Of a stretch of DNA of 18,769 nucleotides, positions 6,196-15,700 are shown piece by piece (the first letter of the stretch is position 1; each line of letters starts with the position of its first letter). The DNA lies in assembly GCA_050732575.1 (NCBI GenBank), contig JBOHRF010000077.1, positions 1 to 18,769 on the forward strand, read 5' to 3'. The DNA is from JBBDWZ01 sp050732575 (GTDB lineage: Bacteria > Gemmatimonadota > Gemmatimonadetes > Longimicrobiales > RSA9). The notes beneath the pieces were generated by a model, which made no database searches, was not told the origin of the DNA, and saw only the letters and a list, made by a program, of their open reading frames with translations. The position numbers and the translations under genes were made by a program.

Positions 6196-7925
6196 ATCGC
6201 AGCCGTCTCCTTGATTACTTCTTCGAGAGTAGTATCCCCGCGCTGAGCCTTGATCAGTCCATCCATGCGTAGTGTGAGCATGCCCTCGGACAGACCCTGG
6301 TCGCGCAGTTCGTCGGAGCTGGCCCCGCGCATGATGCAGCGGCGCATTTCAGTCGACATGGCCATAACCTCGTACAAACCGCAACGTCCCTTGTAACCGG
6401 TGTCGTTGCAGATGTCGCAGCCGCGACCCTTCCAATACGTTTTCTTGCGATCCTCGCCCCGAATGTTGGCGGCTTCAAAGAACTCGTCGGTGTACTTGTG
6501 CTCGTGTTTGCACTTCGAGCAGATCCGGCGTACCAGTCGTTGGGCGGTCACACAATTGAGCGCGGCCGCTACGTTGAAGGGCTCCAGGCCCATGTCGATG
6601 AGACGCGTGATGGTGGATGGCGCGTCATTCGTGTGCAGCGTGGAAAAGACCAGGTGACCGGTCAATGCGGCTTTGATGGCGATACCGCCGGTCTCGATAT
6701 CGCGCACTTCACCGACCATGATGATGTTGGGGTCCTGGCGCAGGAAGGCGCGCAACGCAGCGGCAAACGTCATCCCCACTTCGTTGCGCACCAGCACCTG
6801 GTTGATGCCGTAGATGTTGTACTCGACCGGGTCTTCGGCCGTCATGATGTTGACCTCTTCCGTGTTTACGCGGGAGAGGGCCGAGTACAGGGTAGTGGTT
6901 TTGCCCGAACCGGTGGGTCCGGTGACCAGCACCATGCCGTAGGGATTCAGGATGGCGCTCATGAAGTCGTTCAACGCTCTGGGCTCGAAGCCGAAATTGC
7001 GCAGGTCGAACGTCAGGTTGCCCTTGTCCAGAATACGCAGCACGATCTTTTCGCCGAAGATGACGGGCAGCGTGGACACGCGGAAATCGACCACCCGGTT
7101 CTTCATCTTCATCTTGATACGGCCATCTTGCGGTACGCGCCGCTCCGCAATGTTCAGGGATGCCAGAATCTTGATGCGCGAGGTGAGGGCCGGTCGCATC
7201 TTGAGCGGCGGCTTCATCATTTCCTTGAGCACGCCGTCAATGCGGTAGCGAACGCGAACCTCTTTTTCGTACGGCTCGATGTGAACGTCCGATGCGCCTC
7301 TGTGCACGGCATCGGTGAGAATACCGTTGATGAGCTTGACTACGGGGGCGTCTTCCACAGCCTGTGCCAGGGCCGCGCCGCTGAGCTCCTCTTCCGTCTC
7401 TTCAATGACCTCGAGGTCTTCCGCGTCGATCTGGTCCAGCAGTGACTGCAGGTTCTGACGTTCGGCTTCGGCTGCTTCCGCTGCCTCCGGATAGTAGCGA
7501 TTGAGCTGCTGGCGCAGCGTGTACTCGCCCACCACCACGGGTTCGATGTCGTGCCGGGTGGCGAACTTGAGCGCGTCAATAGCGGCCACATCGATGGGGT
7601 TCGCCATGGCGATAGTGAGCATGCGGCCCACTCGCCTGAGCGGCAGGACGAGGTGCTTATGGGCCAGCTCGGGCGCAACCAGCTTCAGAATTTTGGCGTC
7701 GACGTTGACCTTTTCGAGGTCGACGGCTGGCACGCGGTATTGGCGTGCCAGGGTGCGGGTCAATTCGGCTTCAGCGATGAAGCCGAGCTTGATCAGAGAG
7801 TAGCCAACACGCGTATTCGACTGCCTCGCGTCCACCAGCGCGGCCTGCAGCTGTTCGGGCGTGATCAGTCGCTCGCGTATGAGGATGTCACCAATACGGT
7901 CGGACGCGGCCGTTGCGGTCGCCAT
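6192..7925 (-). CDS. pilB: Type IV pilus extension ATPase PilB
   Basis: The protein has 577 residues, normal for PilB. It powers pilus polymerisation from the cytoplasmic face. The N-terminal MshEN-type domain (about 9-145) carries RIGDILIRERLITPEQL and similar repeats and could bind c-di-GMP. An acidic, coiled-coil-prone linker spans about 145-190. The motor domain has GASDVHIEPYE (210-220), Walker A GPTGSGKTT (336-344), Asp box AEDPVEY (363-369), Walker B RQDPNIIMVGEVRD (396-409) and His box TGHLVFSTLHT (422-432). The tetracysteine zinc site is C469/C472 with C503/C506, a PilB/GspE hallmark. The start at 7925 lacks a close ribosome site, the nearest being AGAGG 17 bases away. It heads pilB-pilT-pilC, with the 222-base non-coding gap before it suggesting its own promoter. 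Confidence 0.95.
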   Translation of the reverse strand: MATATAASDRIGDILIRERLITPEQLQAALVDARQSNTRVGYSLIKLGFIAEAELTRTLARQYRVPAVDLEKVNVDAKILKLVAPELAHKHLVLPLRRVGRMLTIAMANPIDVAAIDALKFATRHDIEPVVVGEYTLRQQLNRYYPEAAEAAEAERQNLQSLLDQIDAEDLEVIEETEEELSGAALAQAVEDAPVVKLINGILTDAVHRGASDVHIEPYEKEVRVRYRIDGVLKEMMKPPLKMRPALTSRIKILASLNIAERRVPQDGRIKMKMKNRVVDFRVSTLPVIFGEKIVLRILDKGNLTFDLRNFGFEPRALNDFMSAILNPYGMVLVTGPTGSGKTTTLYSALSRVNTEEVNIMTAEDPVEYNIYGINQVLVRNEVGMTFAAALRAFLRQDPNIIMVGEVRDIETGGIAIKAALTGHLVFSTLHTNDAPSTITRLIDMGLEPFNVAAALNCVTAQRLVRRICSKCKHEHKYTDEFFEAANIRGEDRKKTYWKGRGCDICNDTGYKGRCGLYEVMAMSTEMRRCIMRGASSDELRDQGLSEGMLTLRMDGLIKAQRGDTTLEEVIKETAAI

Positions 7926-8147
7926 AGCGTCTGGACAAACCTCTGGTATTGGGGGGGGAGCCTGCTGAGCCTGCGGGGAGAGGGCGCTAAGTTATCGTTT
8001 TTCAGCATCTTGAGCAAGTTAGCCGTTGACCCTGGACCCGTCCCCGGCCCGGCCAACTGTCAAACGAAATGCCATAGAACGTTTTGGACCAATGGCTTGG
8101 GGGTTCGGCCCGAAATCGGCGGCGCAACCGGGCCAGAAGTGCGACGA
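7926..8147. other. 222-base non-coding leader upstream of pilB
   Basis: No supported gene lies here. On the minus strand TTGCTC and TAACTT (about 8016 down to 7988) are 17 bases apart and form a weak sigma70-like pair within an AT-richer patch. A TTGACA at 8063-8058 has no matching -10. A run of eight G (7951-7958; C on the transcript) lies 26-33 bases upstream of the pilB start. No rho-independent terminator for the ComEA-like gene is visible, so read-through into pilB is possible. Confidence 0.4.
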
Positions 8148-8738
8148 TCAAAGCGTGGAAGCCGCCTTAAGTTTTTTCAACAGTGCCGGCCCCACGCCGG
8201 ATACAGCATCAACCTGGTCCCAGGACCGGAAACCTCCCTGCGAATCCCGCGCGGCCAGGAGTCGTTTGGCCAGACCTGGTCCAATGCCGGATATGCGTTC
8301 CAGTTCCTCTGCTGAAGCGCGGTTCAGATCGATGACCGAGGCCACGGCAGGCGAGGCGGGCGCCGCTGCCAGCAACGGCCCATGCAGCGTCAATCGTTTG
8401 GCCAGGCTTTGCGCGCGCTTCCGGCCGATCACGCGCGCAAGATCCTCCAGGTTTGCGTATGGTCGCTGCGCAATGATCTTGCGCGCCGTGGCGGTGCCTA
8501 TGGCGGGCAGCGCTTCCAATTCCTGCAATGACGCTGTGTTGGGATCGATGAGACCACGGCGCAGGTTGCGCGCGGTTGGTGCGGATGAGAGCGCAGCAGC
8601 TTCAATGGCGGGTGTGCGTCCCTGCTCGACCTGGATCGGCGCGGGACGCCGACTCCACCGCGCAAAGGCAGACAGCACAATCAGGAGCAGAACGAACTTG
8701 ATGGCTTTTGCTTCGGCCGGCGCGAGCTTCATACGCAT
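8148..8738 (-). CDS. ComEA-like membrane-anchored protein with two helix-hairpin-helix DNA-binding units
   Basis: The protein has 196 residues. An N-terminal membrane anchor (about 12-26) is followed by a proline- and alanine-rich linker. Two ComEA-type units come next. Unit one is at about 65-115, DPNTASLQELEALPAIG then an ANLEDLARVIG hairpin. Unit two is at about 136-195, IDLNRASAEELERISGIG then GFRSWDQVDAVSGVG. Each opens with the DLNxAs signature of ComEA. ComEA proteins bind incoming double-stranded DNA in the periplasm and ratchet it inward after pilus retraction. Most bacterial ComEA proteins carry one unit, so the tandem pair is notable. ATG at 8738 or the in-frame ATG at 8732 could be the start. 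Its place directly upstream of pilB supports a role in transformation, although other membrane-tethered HhH proteins cannot be excluded. Confidence 0.82.
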   Translation of the reverse strand: MRMKLAPAEAKAIKFVLLLIVLSAFARWSRRPAPIQVEQGRTPAIEAAALSSAPTARNLRRGLIDPNTASLQELEALPAIGTATARKIIAQRPYANLEDLARVIGRKRAQSLAKRLTLHGPLLAAAPASPAVASVIDLNRASAEELERISGIGPGLAKRLLAARDSQGGFRSWDQVDAVSGVGPALLKKLKAASTL

Positions 8739-8796
8739 CCCGTGAACTTGGTGGATCTGGCTGATGCGGCCGATGCAGATGCAACAGTCGAGCGGA

Positions 8797-9792
8797 TTAA
8801 CCGCCGCGGTAGATCAGCTCCGTGATGACTCGACCTACCGCTTCCAGGCCACGCGGTGAGGTGTTGGCTACCACATCCTCGGCCGTGTGCCAGTATGCGT
8901 TGCCCGGGCCGAATTCGAAGTCGATGATGTCTATGGTGCGGATGCCGGCGCGGTTGAGCGGCAAGTGATCATCGCTCACATAGCCGCCCGGCCGGCGCGG
9001 GAAGTAGTGGCCGAGTCCAATCTGCTCGGCAGTGCGCCACACGCGCTCCAGGACTTCGGGCGCCAGGTCGCGCGAGTTTCCTTCCTGCGGATACACCGGG
9101 TTTGCATCGGCAATCATATCGAGCAAGATGCCATACATGGGCTTGTAACCGTTCGGCAGATTGCCGGCAAAGTGGGTTGCGCCCAGGTACATGTCCGTGC
9201 CATCAGGCCCATAGTCTTCTCCATCGACAAAGAGTAGGTCGACGCCAATCGTCGGAGAATGGCGATTCAGGACATTGGCAAGTTCCAGCAGGACAGCCGT
9301 GCCGCTCGCACCATCGTTGGCGCCCTGGATGGGTTGTTTCTGCTTTTCCGGATCTTCGTCCTGATCGGCCTGTGGCCGCGTGTCCCAGTGTGCGATCAGC
9401 AACACACGCACATCGGCGCCCGGGTTGAAGCGGGCAAATAAGTTGGACATTGTGATCTTGTCATTACTGCGGCTGTGCGTGTGCGTGAACGGCTGCACGA
9501 TTAGCGTATCAGCGCGGGCACGCAGGAATTCCTGCATCCACGCAAGCTGCGCAGCGTGACCGGCCGTACCCGGCACGCGCGGACCGAAGGATACTTGCTT
9601 CTGCAGATAGGCCCACGCGCTGTCCGTCGAAAAGGGTGGGGCCGTAGAGGCCGTTGCCCCCGACCCACCGCCGTTTCCGTTGCCGCCACTGCCCGTGCAT
9701 GAAACCAGGGGCAGAACCAGAAGTGCTATCCAGACACCCATATGCCACCCCTCTCGTCGACTGTGGCCATTGGCACGTCGCTGCGTCATCAC
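8797..9792 (-). CDS. M28-fold lipoprotein, probable glutaminyl-peptide cyclotransferase
   Basis: The protein has 331 residues from GTG at 9792. It likely converts N-terminal Gln of exported proteins to pyroglutamate at the envelope. A lipobox LVSC (29-32) predicts a lipid-anchored protein, followed by a Gly/Ser-rich spacer. The domain opens with FGPRVPGTAGH and then shows AHWDTRP (134-140), GANDGASG (157-164), DGEDYG (190-195), LLDMIAD (223-229), SDDHLPL (273-279) and WHTAEDV (301-307). The metal ligands are expected to be D160, E192 and H302. This order, with DDHxPx near the end, fits animal/Bacteroidota-type glutaminyl cyclase better than an M28 aminopeptidase, which remains the alternative. 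GTGA overlaps the sprA stop. ATG at 9789 or at 9741 (preceded by GAGAGGGG) are other starts, but the short one leaves no basic residues before the hydrophobic core. Confidence 0.82.
   Translation of the reverse strand: MMTQRRANGHSRREGWHMGVWIALLVLPLVSCTGSGGNGNGGGSGATASTAPPFSTDSAWAYLQKQVSFGPRVPGTAGHAAQLAWMQEFLRARADTLIVQPFTHTHSRSNDKITMSNLFARFNPGADVRVLLIAHWDTRPQADQDEDPEKQKQPIQGANDGASGTAVLLELANVLNRHSPTIGVDLLFVDGEDYGPDGTDMYLGATHFAGNLPNGYKPMYGILLDMIADANPVYPQEGNSRDLAPEVLERVWRTAEQIGLGHYFPRRPGGYVSDDHLPLNRAGIRTIDIIDFEFGPGNAYWHTAEDVVANTSPRGLEAVGRVITELIYRGG
9748..9755 (-). promoter_or_regulatory. Ribosome binding site supporting an internal start of the cyclase gene
   Basis: On the minus strand GAGAGGGG lies 6 bases before an in-frame ATG at 9741 (residue 18 of the longest reading, MGVWIALLV). 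It is the best ribosome site near this start and competes with the coupled GTG/ATG at 9792/9789. Confidence 0.45.
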
Positions 9793-12700
9793 CGCAACCC
9801 GGCTGGCTGGAGCGCGCGACCGGCTTTCATTTCGAAATTGCCGAACAGGCCGATCTGAAACTGACTGGTTCCATTATGCGTCCCCACGAAGCTCTGGCGC
9901 GAGGAATAGCTCATCTGCAATCCGACGCGCAGGTCGCGCACCGTACTTTCGACCACCAGGTTGGCCGTTCGGTTCCGGAAATCGATGAAACGAATGCAGC
10001 TGGTTGCCTCCTCGGCAACTACCAATATGCTCTGGAACCGACAATTGCGTTGCGAGGTCTGCTTCAGCGTGAGGTTGAGCGTGATGGGGCCGTTCAGGCG
10101 TTCGCGCCACGACTCGGGCGGCTGAAACAGCCCACCCAGCTGCAAGGTGTGGTCGGAACCCGACTGCTCGGCGTCTCCGGTTGGATCCGTGCTCGTGCCC
10201 GTGCTCAGCGCGCCCGTGTATTGGGCCGAAAAACCGTTGGCAAACCCCACCACCAGGCCGACCGGGATGCGCGTTTCCCGGCCACCCCGCTCCTGATCGG
10301 AAAAGCCACCCAACAAGCTGTGCTGGCGGGAGTTCTCGATGCCGGCCCGCAAGGTGCCCGTCACGATGATGGGATCGAGAAAGGCGGGCAGCGGCAGACG
10401 GCTCCAGTTCAAATGCAACTGTGGCCAACGCCGATCGACCTGTTGACGATTTCCGCCGCGCTGGTCTACCGCATCAATCGTGTTCTCTTCGAACGTTGCA
10501 TCCAGCTCGGCATTGAGCGGCAGGCGCAAGGCACTGCGAGCGGTAAAGGCGGAGCGTGCATTCACGAAAACCGCAGTGTCACCGCCGATTAGCCGGTACG
10601 CATCAAAGCCGCCCAATCCCACCTGATAAGCCAGACCTGGTTGCGACAATTCGCGCTCGAATTGGGATCCCAGGGACGCATTCCAGTTCAGCTCGATCGG
10701 GCGGAGCGTGTTCGCCAATGCGTAGGTCCAGCGCGTGAGGGCCGCTCGTGCGGCTAGCAGGCTGTCCGTGCCCTGTTCGGGCAGCGCATAAAGCGCGCGC
10801 AACAATCCGGCGGGCTCGAACAACAATGCCCGATTGAGCGAGCGCTCGGCCTGGAAGCGCCGCTGCATGAGCGCAGTGGAATCCGGCCGCGCCTCCAGGT
10901 ACGATGGATGTCGATCCGTGCCAAAGCGGGCCGAATAGTTGAACGCGGGCCGCAGCCAGGGCGCGATTTCGGGACGGAAGCTCAACTCGCTGCTCAGGCT
11001 GCGCTGGGTCTCCCAGCCAATGTCGATGCCGCTCAATCGGGAGCGCGCGGCCGCAATGGCATTCCGCTCGAGCGTTTGATTGCTGGCTCGGTCCGTGGCT
11101 AACAGATCGCGCGACGAGCGCAGGCTGATGGTGGCACGCAGCGCCTCGAAGGGCAAAAAGCTGATCGATGCATCGTTCTCCAGCCCGTGACGCGGCGACT
11201 CGATGGAACGCGTGGAATCATTGTCCAGCTCGAGCACGCGATCGTACTGGAAGCTGCGCCGCTCCTGCTTGTAATAAGCACTGCCCATCACGATGCGCTC
11301 CGGCGTCCAGCGCAGGCGAGATCCGGCCAGACGCTTGAAGAAGTCGCTCTCTTCCATACGGGCCGGCGCCAGCGCGCGCAGCAGACCCTGCAGCAATCCC
11401 GGCACGGCCGGTACCGTGCGCGGCGCCAGGTCGCGCGCGTAGCTGATGCCGCCATCAAAGCCATTGGCTTGCGCCCGCGTGGTCACCGTGCTGTTGTCTG
11501 CCTTGTTGTAGCCCACGCGCAGGGCCAGACCATCAATGAGCACACCCACGATCGGGTTGGCCGATGGCGTGCGCTTGCGCAACGACAGCGATACTCGCGT
11601 AGCATCCGCACCGCTCTCACGAAGTCCGGTCAGGTTCTGCGCACGGACGTCGCTGTTTTCCAGAAACAGCGGATCCTGACCGCTGCGTGTGTGCGTGACG
11701 CTGAGTGGCAGATCGAGTCCCCAGCCGCCGGGCGTCAGCTGGCCCAATTGCGCCGTGCTGGTCACGCTGACCTCGCCCGTGCTGAGGTAGCGGGCATCCT
11801 GATTCAGCTGACGAAAGACGGCACTCTGGTTTGCATACGTGATGCTGGCGTTCAGGAAATCGCCACCGCGCACATCCATGGTGAACGAGCCGGCCATGCC
11901 GGGATCCCGGAACGCGCCGCTCAACCGCATGTCATCAATCCACACCTGGCCCAGCGCAGTGGTGTTCCCGGCATTGAATACGGCAAAGGACAACTCGCGC
12001 GTGGCGGACAGATTGGGGGCACGCGCCCGGTCTTCCAGCACCACCGCATATGCGCTGTCTGCGCTCCACAGCACCACGGGCTGGCCGGGCGGTGCGGCAC
12101 CCGATTCGAGCAACAGCGTGGCCTGTTCGCGCAGCTCGAACCAGCGGTCGAACTCAACTACGATCTGGGGCAGCCAATCCGCAGGATTCACAGGACCCGT
12201 GATGGGCGGTGTCAGACGCGATTGATAGAGGTAATAGTTGCGCGCATCGTTGCCCACTCTCACCTGGAAGCGCAGATCGCCTGCCGGACCCCAGTTGCCG
12301 GAGCGCGGCAGCGCCCACAAACGCAACTGCCGGTAGGCCAGAAAGCCGCGCGATTGTTGCGGGTACCGGAAGTACACTTCGGCACGCTGACCCGGCGCCA
12401 GCCGCTGATAATCCAGCCGCAACGCCTTTTCATTGAATTCCACGCCGCTCGAGCCAAAGCGTGTGGACGGATCCTGCAGTTCGTTGGTCACGCCCGCCGG
12501 CGGTGCATAATCGGAGTCATTGAGCAGACTCACCGGACCGACTTGCAGCATGTCGGCCGTGGCGCCGGCAGCAGGCACATCAGTGAGCGGTCCCTGCATG
12601 ATGCCGTTGATATCGCGTTTGGTCCAACGCGAGCCGGTAACGCGCATGCGCGCCAGCACGTAGTTCTCGAACAGAACCGGTGCATTGGCTGCATTGACCA

Positions 12701-15700
12701 TGGGTGATGCCACGGTCATGCGCAGATGTTTGATGAAACGCCAGGTGGCATCTGTTGCGCCGTTGACCCCACGGCCCGCCGTGCGCAGCGGCACGCGAAA
12801 CAGGCGAAAGCGCGTGTGTGTGGCCGATGTATCGCGCACCAGGAACGGGTTGGCGGGCGAATCATCGAGCGGTATCACGAAACGGAAGTGTGCCTGGTCG
12901 TTGCCATCCAGGAAGCCATTGCCATCCAGATCTTCGCTGTCGGGCTCGCCGTTCTTGCGCGCGCAATTGGCGTCCGGATCACCCTGCGCATACTGCTGTT
13001 GCAGGTTGGCTTCGCAGGTCCGATTCCAGAGACCGCGCTCATCCTTGTCGGTGCCCCAAACTTCGCGCCGCGCCAGGTTGGCCTCCTGGTCCAGAATAGC
13101 AAGACCCCAACGCTCGCCATTCGGGTAGGTGCCCGTGGTCTGTTCATCCTCATCGAAATAGAAGGCATCCTCACTCAACTGACCGATATCGATGACCAGA
13201 GTCTGACCGCGCACCGCGCTCGACCACATGTAGAACTCCAGATACTCGGAGCGGCTCAGGTCGCGGCCAGTCGTGGACAGCACCGTGGTCATGGAGCGCC
13301 ACCGTCGGCCAACCGTATTGGGCGTGCTATCCCCGAACGTGAGCCACAGAACGGGCTCGGGCAGTTCGTTGCCGGCAATAACGATCTGGCGATCGATCTC
13401 GCGCGGGAAAAAGGTACCGGTCACGTTGCCGTTCTGCAGAATGTCGTGTTGCCAAACCAGGTTGATGGCGCTGGCCGCGTCGAGCACCATGGGCAGCTCT
13501 GCGGTAGCGTGCTCATTGGTTTCTGGCCGTGATCCCAGTTTCCACTGGCGCCGATGTGTGGGCAGGGGCAATTCGTCGGTGGCCTCGAAGTCATCGAGGT
13601 AGGCTTCGCCGCGTGTGTTAGGATTGGGCACGGAGAGCGCCAGCTCACCACTCAGCGTCACGGCCGAAGGCGCACCGAGTCGAAGACCCGGAATGTTGGA
13701 TAGCATGCGGTCGAGCGCGTAGCCGCCCAGATCCAGGCGGCCGCTGACTCCGCCCAGCACGACTGAACCCGGCTCCACGCCCACTTGCGGACGCGAGATG
13801 ATGCTGCCTTCCGATTGGTAGAGTCCCACGAAATTGAGTTCGCCGCGCCGGCCGAGTGCTGCACGGGCGTTCAGACCAAACACACTGGTGGGTGCGATCT
13901 GGAAGAGCGACTTCTGCTCCCAGGTGGCGCGTATCTGGCCCTCAGGATTGGACGCAAACAGGGACTGCGCATCATTCAGGGTAACCGTGCCGATTTCGTA
14001 GTCGATTGTGTAATCGACCCCGCTCTGCAGCGCCTTCTCACCCAGAAAGAGCCGCTCACTTCCTTCGCGAATGCCGAACGCGCCCAGGTTGAAGGACTCC
14101 ATCAGTCCCTCGACTTTGAGTCGGTACTTGAAGTTCAGCCGGTAGCGACCCGCACTCTCGCGCGTAACCGGATCCGGATTGTCATAGATGGCGGCGTTGG
14201 CGTCGGTGCCCAGCACGGCCGCTGCCTGGGCGGCACTGAGCCGCGCACTGGGAACGGGACCCGGCCGGGCAAAAGGCTCCAGCGTGGAAAAGATTACATA
14301 GGTGCCGGCCACACCCGATCGGCCGGCCGATCCTGTGCTGCTGCCGAAGGCATCGCGTCCCGGTTGATAGATCTGCGCCATGTCGAGCTGATCGACCGGT
14401 GCATCTTCATCCAGTCCAAACAGCCGCAGGAAGGTGAGCGGTACACCATTCACATCTTTGAACGTACTGCCACCGGAGAGTTCACCAAGTGACAACTTAA
14501 GCTCGATGCTGTTCAACTCGACATTGTTCGAGCTGTCCAGCCGATAGACCTGGTGCATCTCATAGTCCCAGGTTGCTGCGCCTGGTTGATGCGTGGAAAC
14601 AGCGCCGCGCAGCAAACGCAGACGCGGCGTGCTGTCACCCGCCGGTGTGAGTTCGGCATTGATGGCGCCAATCGTGTCGCCTGATTCGGTGATGTAGCTG
14701 ATGGCCAGCTGCTCGTCCGCACGCAGCGGCGCGCGCAGCATGATCCAGAGCCCGCTCGGATGCACGACATACTGATCGTCGGCGATCAGTCGACGGAACA
14801 GGCCCGACACGCGGATGTTGCCGGCCTCGGCGTTGGCCAGGAAATAGCCGGGCTGCCCCTGCTGTTGTGGATTGTTGAGGTTGATGCGTTCGTCGCGGTA
14901 CACCTGGATCTGACCGCCGCGGGCCGGTCGCAGAGAGGATGGCGCGTCACCAGGACGCAGAGCAAGCACATCGACGTGCCGCGGTCCCGTCGCACTGAAC
15001 AAACTGTCCGGATCAACCAGGAAGAAGAATTGGCCTTCCACGTAGTCGGCATCATCGAGCATCAGCTGGGCATCCTGCACCAGACCCTGTTGATTGCCCA
15101 GGCCACCCAGCCGAAACTCGCGCGTGGTCACATCACCGCGCTGCTGTGCAAAAACGGTCTGGAATTCCAGGGGCCCCAGCTGGCCCGTGGCTTTGAATCC
15201 AAAATTGCCCGCCGGAATGCCCTGCGTCAGATACCGGGATGCGGGTAGGCGAATCGAGACATCGCCTACCTCGACGCGCTGCAGCACCTCATCAGCAAAA
15301 CCCTGATAGAAAACATTGATGTTGTTGGCCGCATCAAACTCGCGCGTCTGGTCGTAGTCCACGTTTACGTGGATGCGATCCGAAATGGTGCCCGCCACCT
15401 GGACGCCGAACTGCATGTCGGGCTTGAGCTGCGGAAACAGGCTCGGGCTGCAGTTCAGATGCAGGCCCGGATCGCAAGGCGCGAATTTCGTCCAGGCACC
15501 ACCCAGCTCGGCCCTTCCCTTCACGACCATGCCAATGTCGGCAAACTGGCTCAAGCGGCCAGGGAGGACCCCGGAAGTACGCTCCGCGGTATCACGTGCC
15601 GCGACCGCTGGAGCCGCCAGGGCAACCGCATCCGCGCGCGGCGAGGCCGGTAAAGCACCCGACCATGCTTTGCGCAGTAGCACTTCGGGCTGTCGTTCCA

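Noticed and set aside
6498..7445. A 315-codon plus-strand open frame opposite pilB
   Set aside because: Antisense to the fully conserved PilB motor domain, with no recognisable motif. It is a codon-bias shadow.
3797..7925. Type II secretion GspE/GspF instead of PilB/PilC
   Set aside because: The retraction ATPase PilT, with its AIRNLIRE-like motif, sits between them, which is specific to type IV pili.
7960..7976. Short direct repeat GAGCCTGC twice upstream of pilB
   Set aside because: Only two 8-base copies with no dyad or spacing pattern. Likely chance in GC-rich DNA.
8058..8076. Possible sigma54 promoter (minus strand TGGCAT...TTGAC) upstream of pilB
   Set aside because: The -12 element lacks the nearly invariant GC (GA instead), so I do not call it despite good -24 spacing.
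11187..12707. A 506-codon plus-strand open frame within the sprA region
   Set aside because: It is exactly antisense to sprA, has low-complexity Arg/His/Gln-rich composition with no domain, and such mirror frames are expected opposite GC-rich genes.
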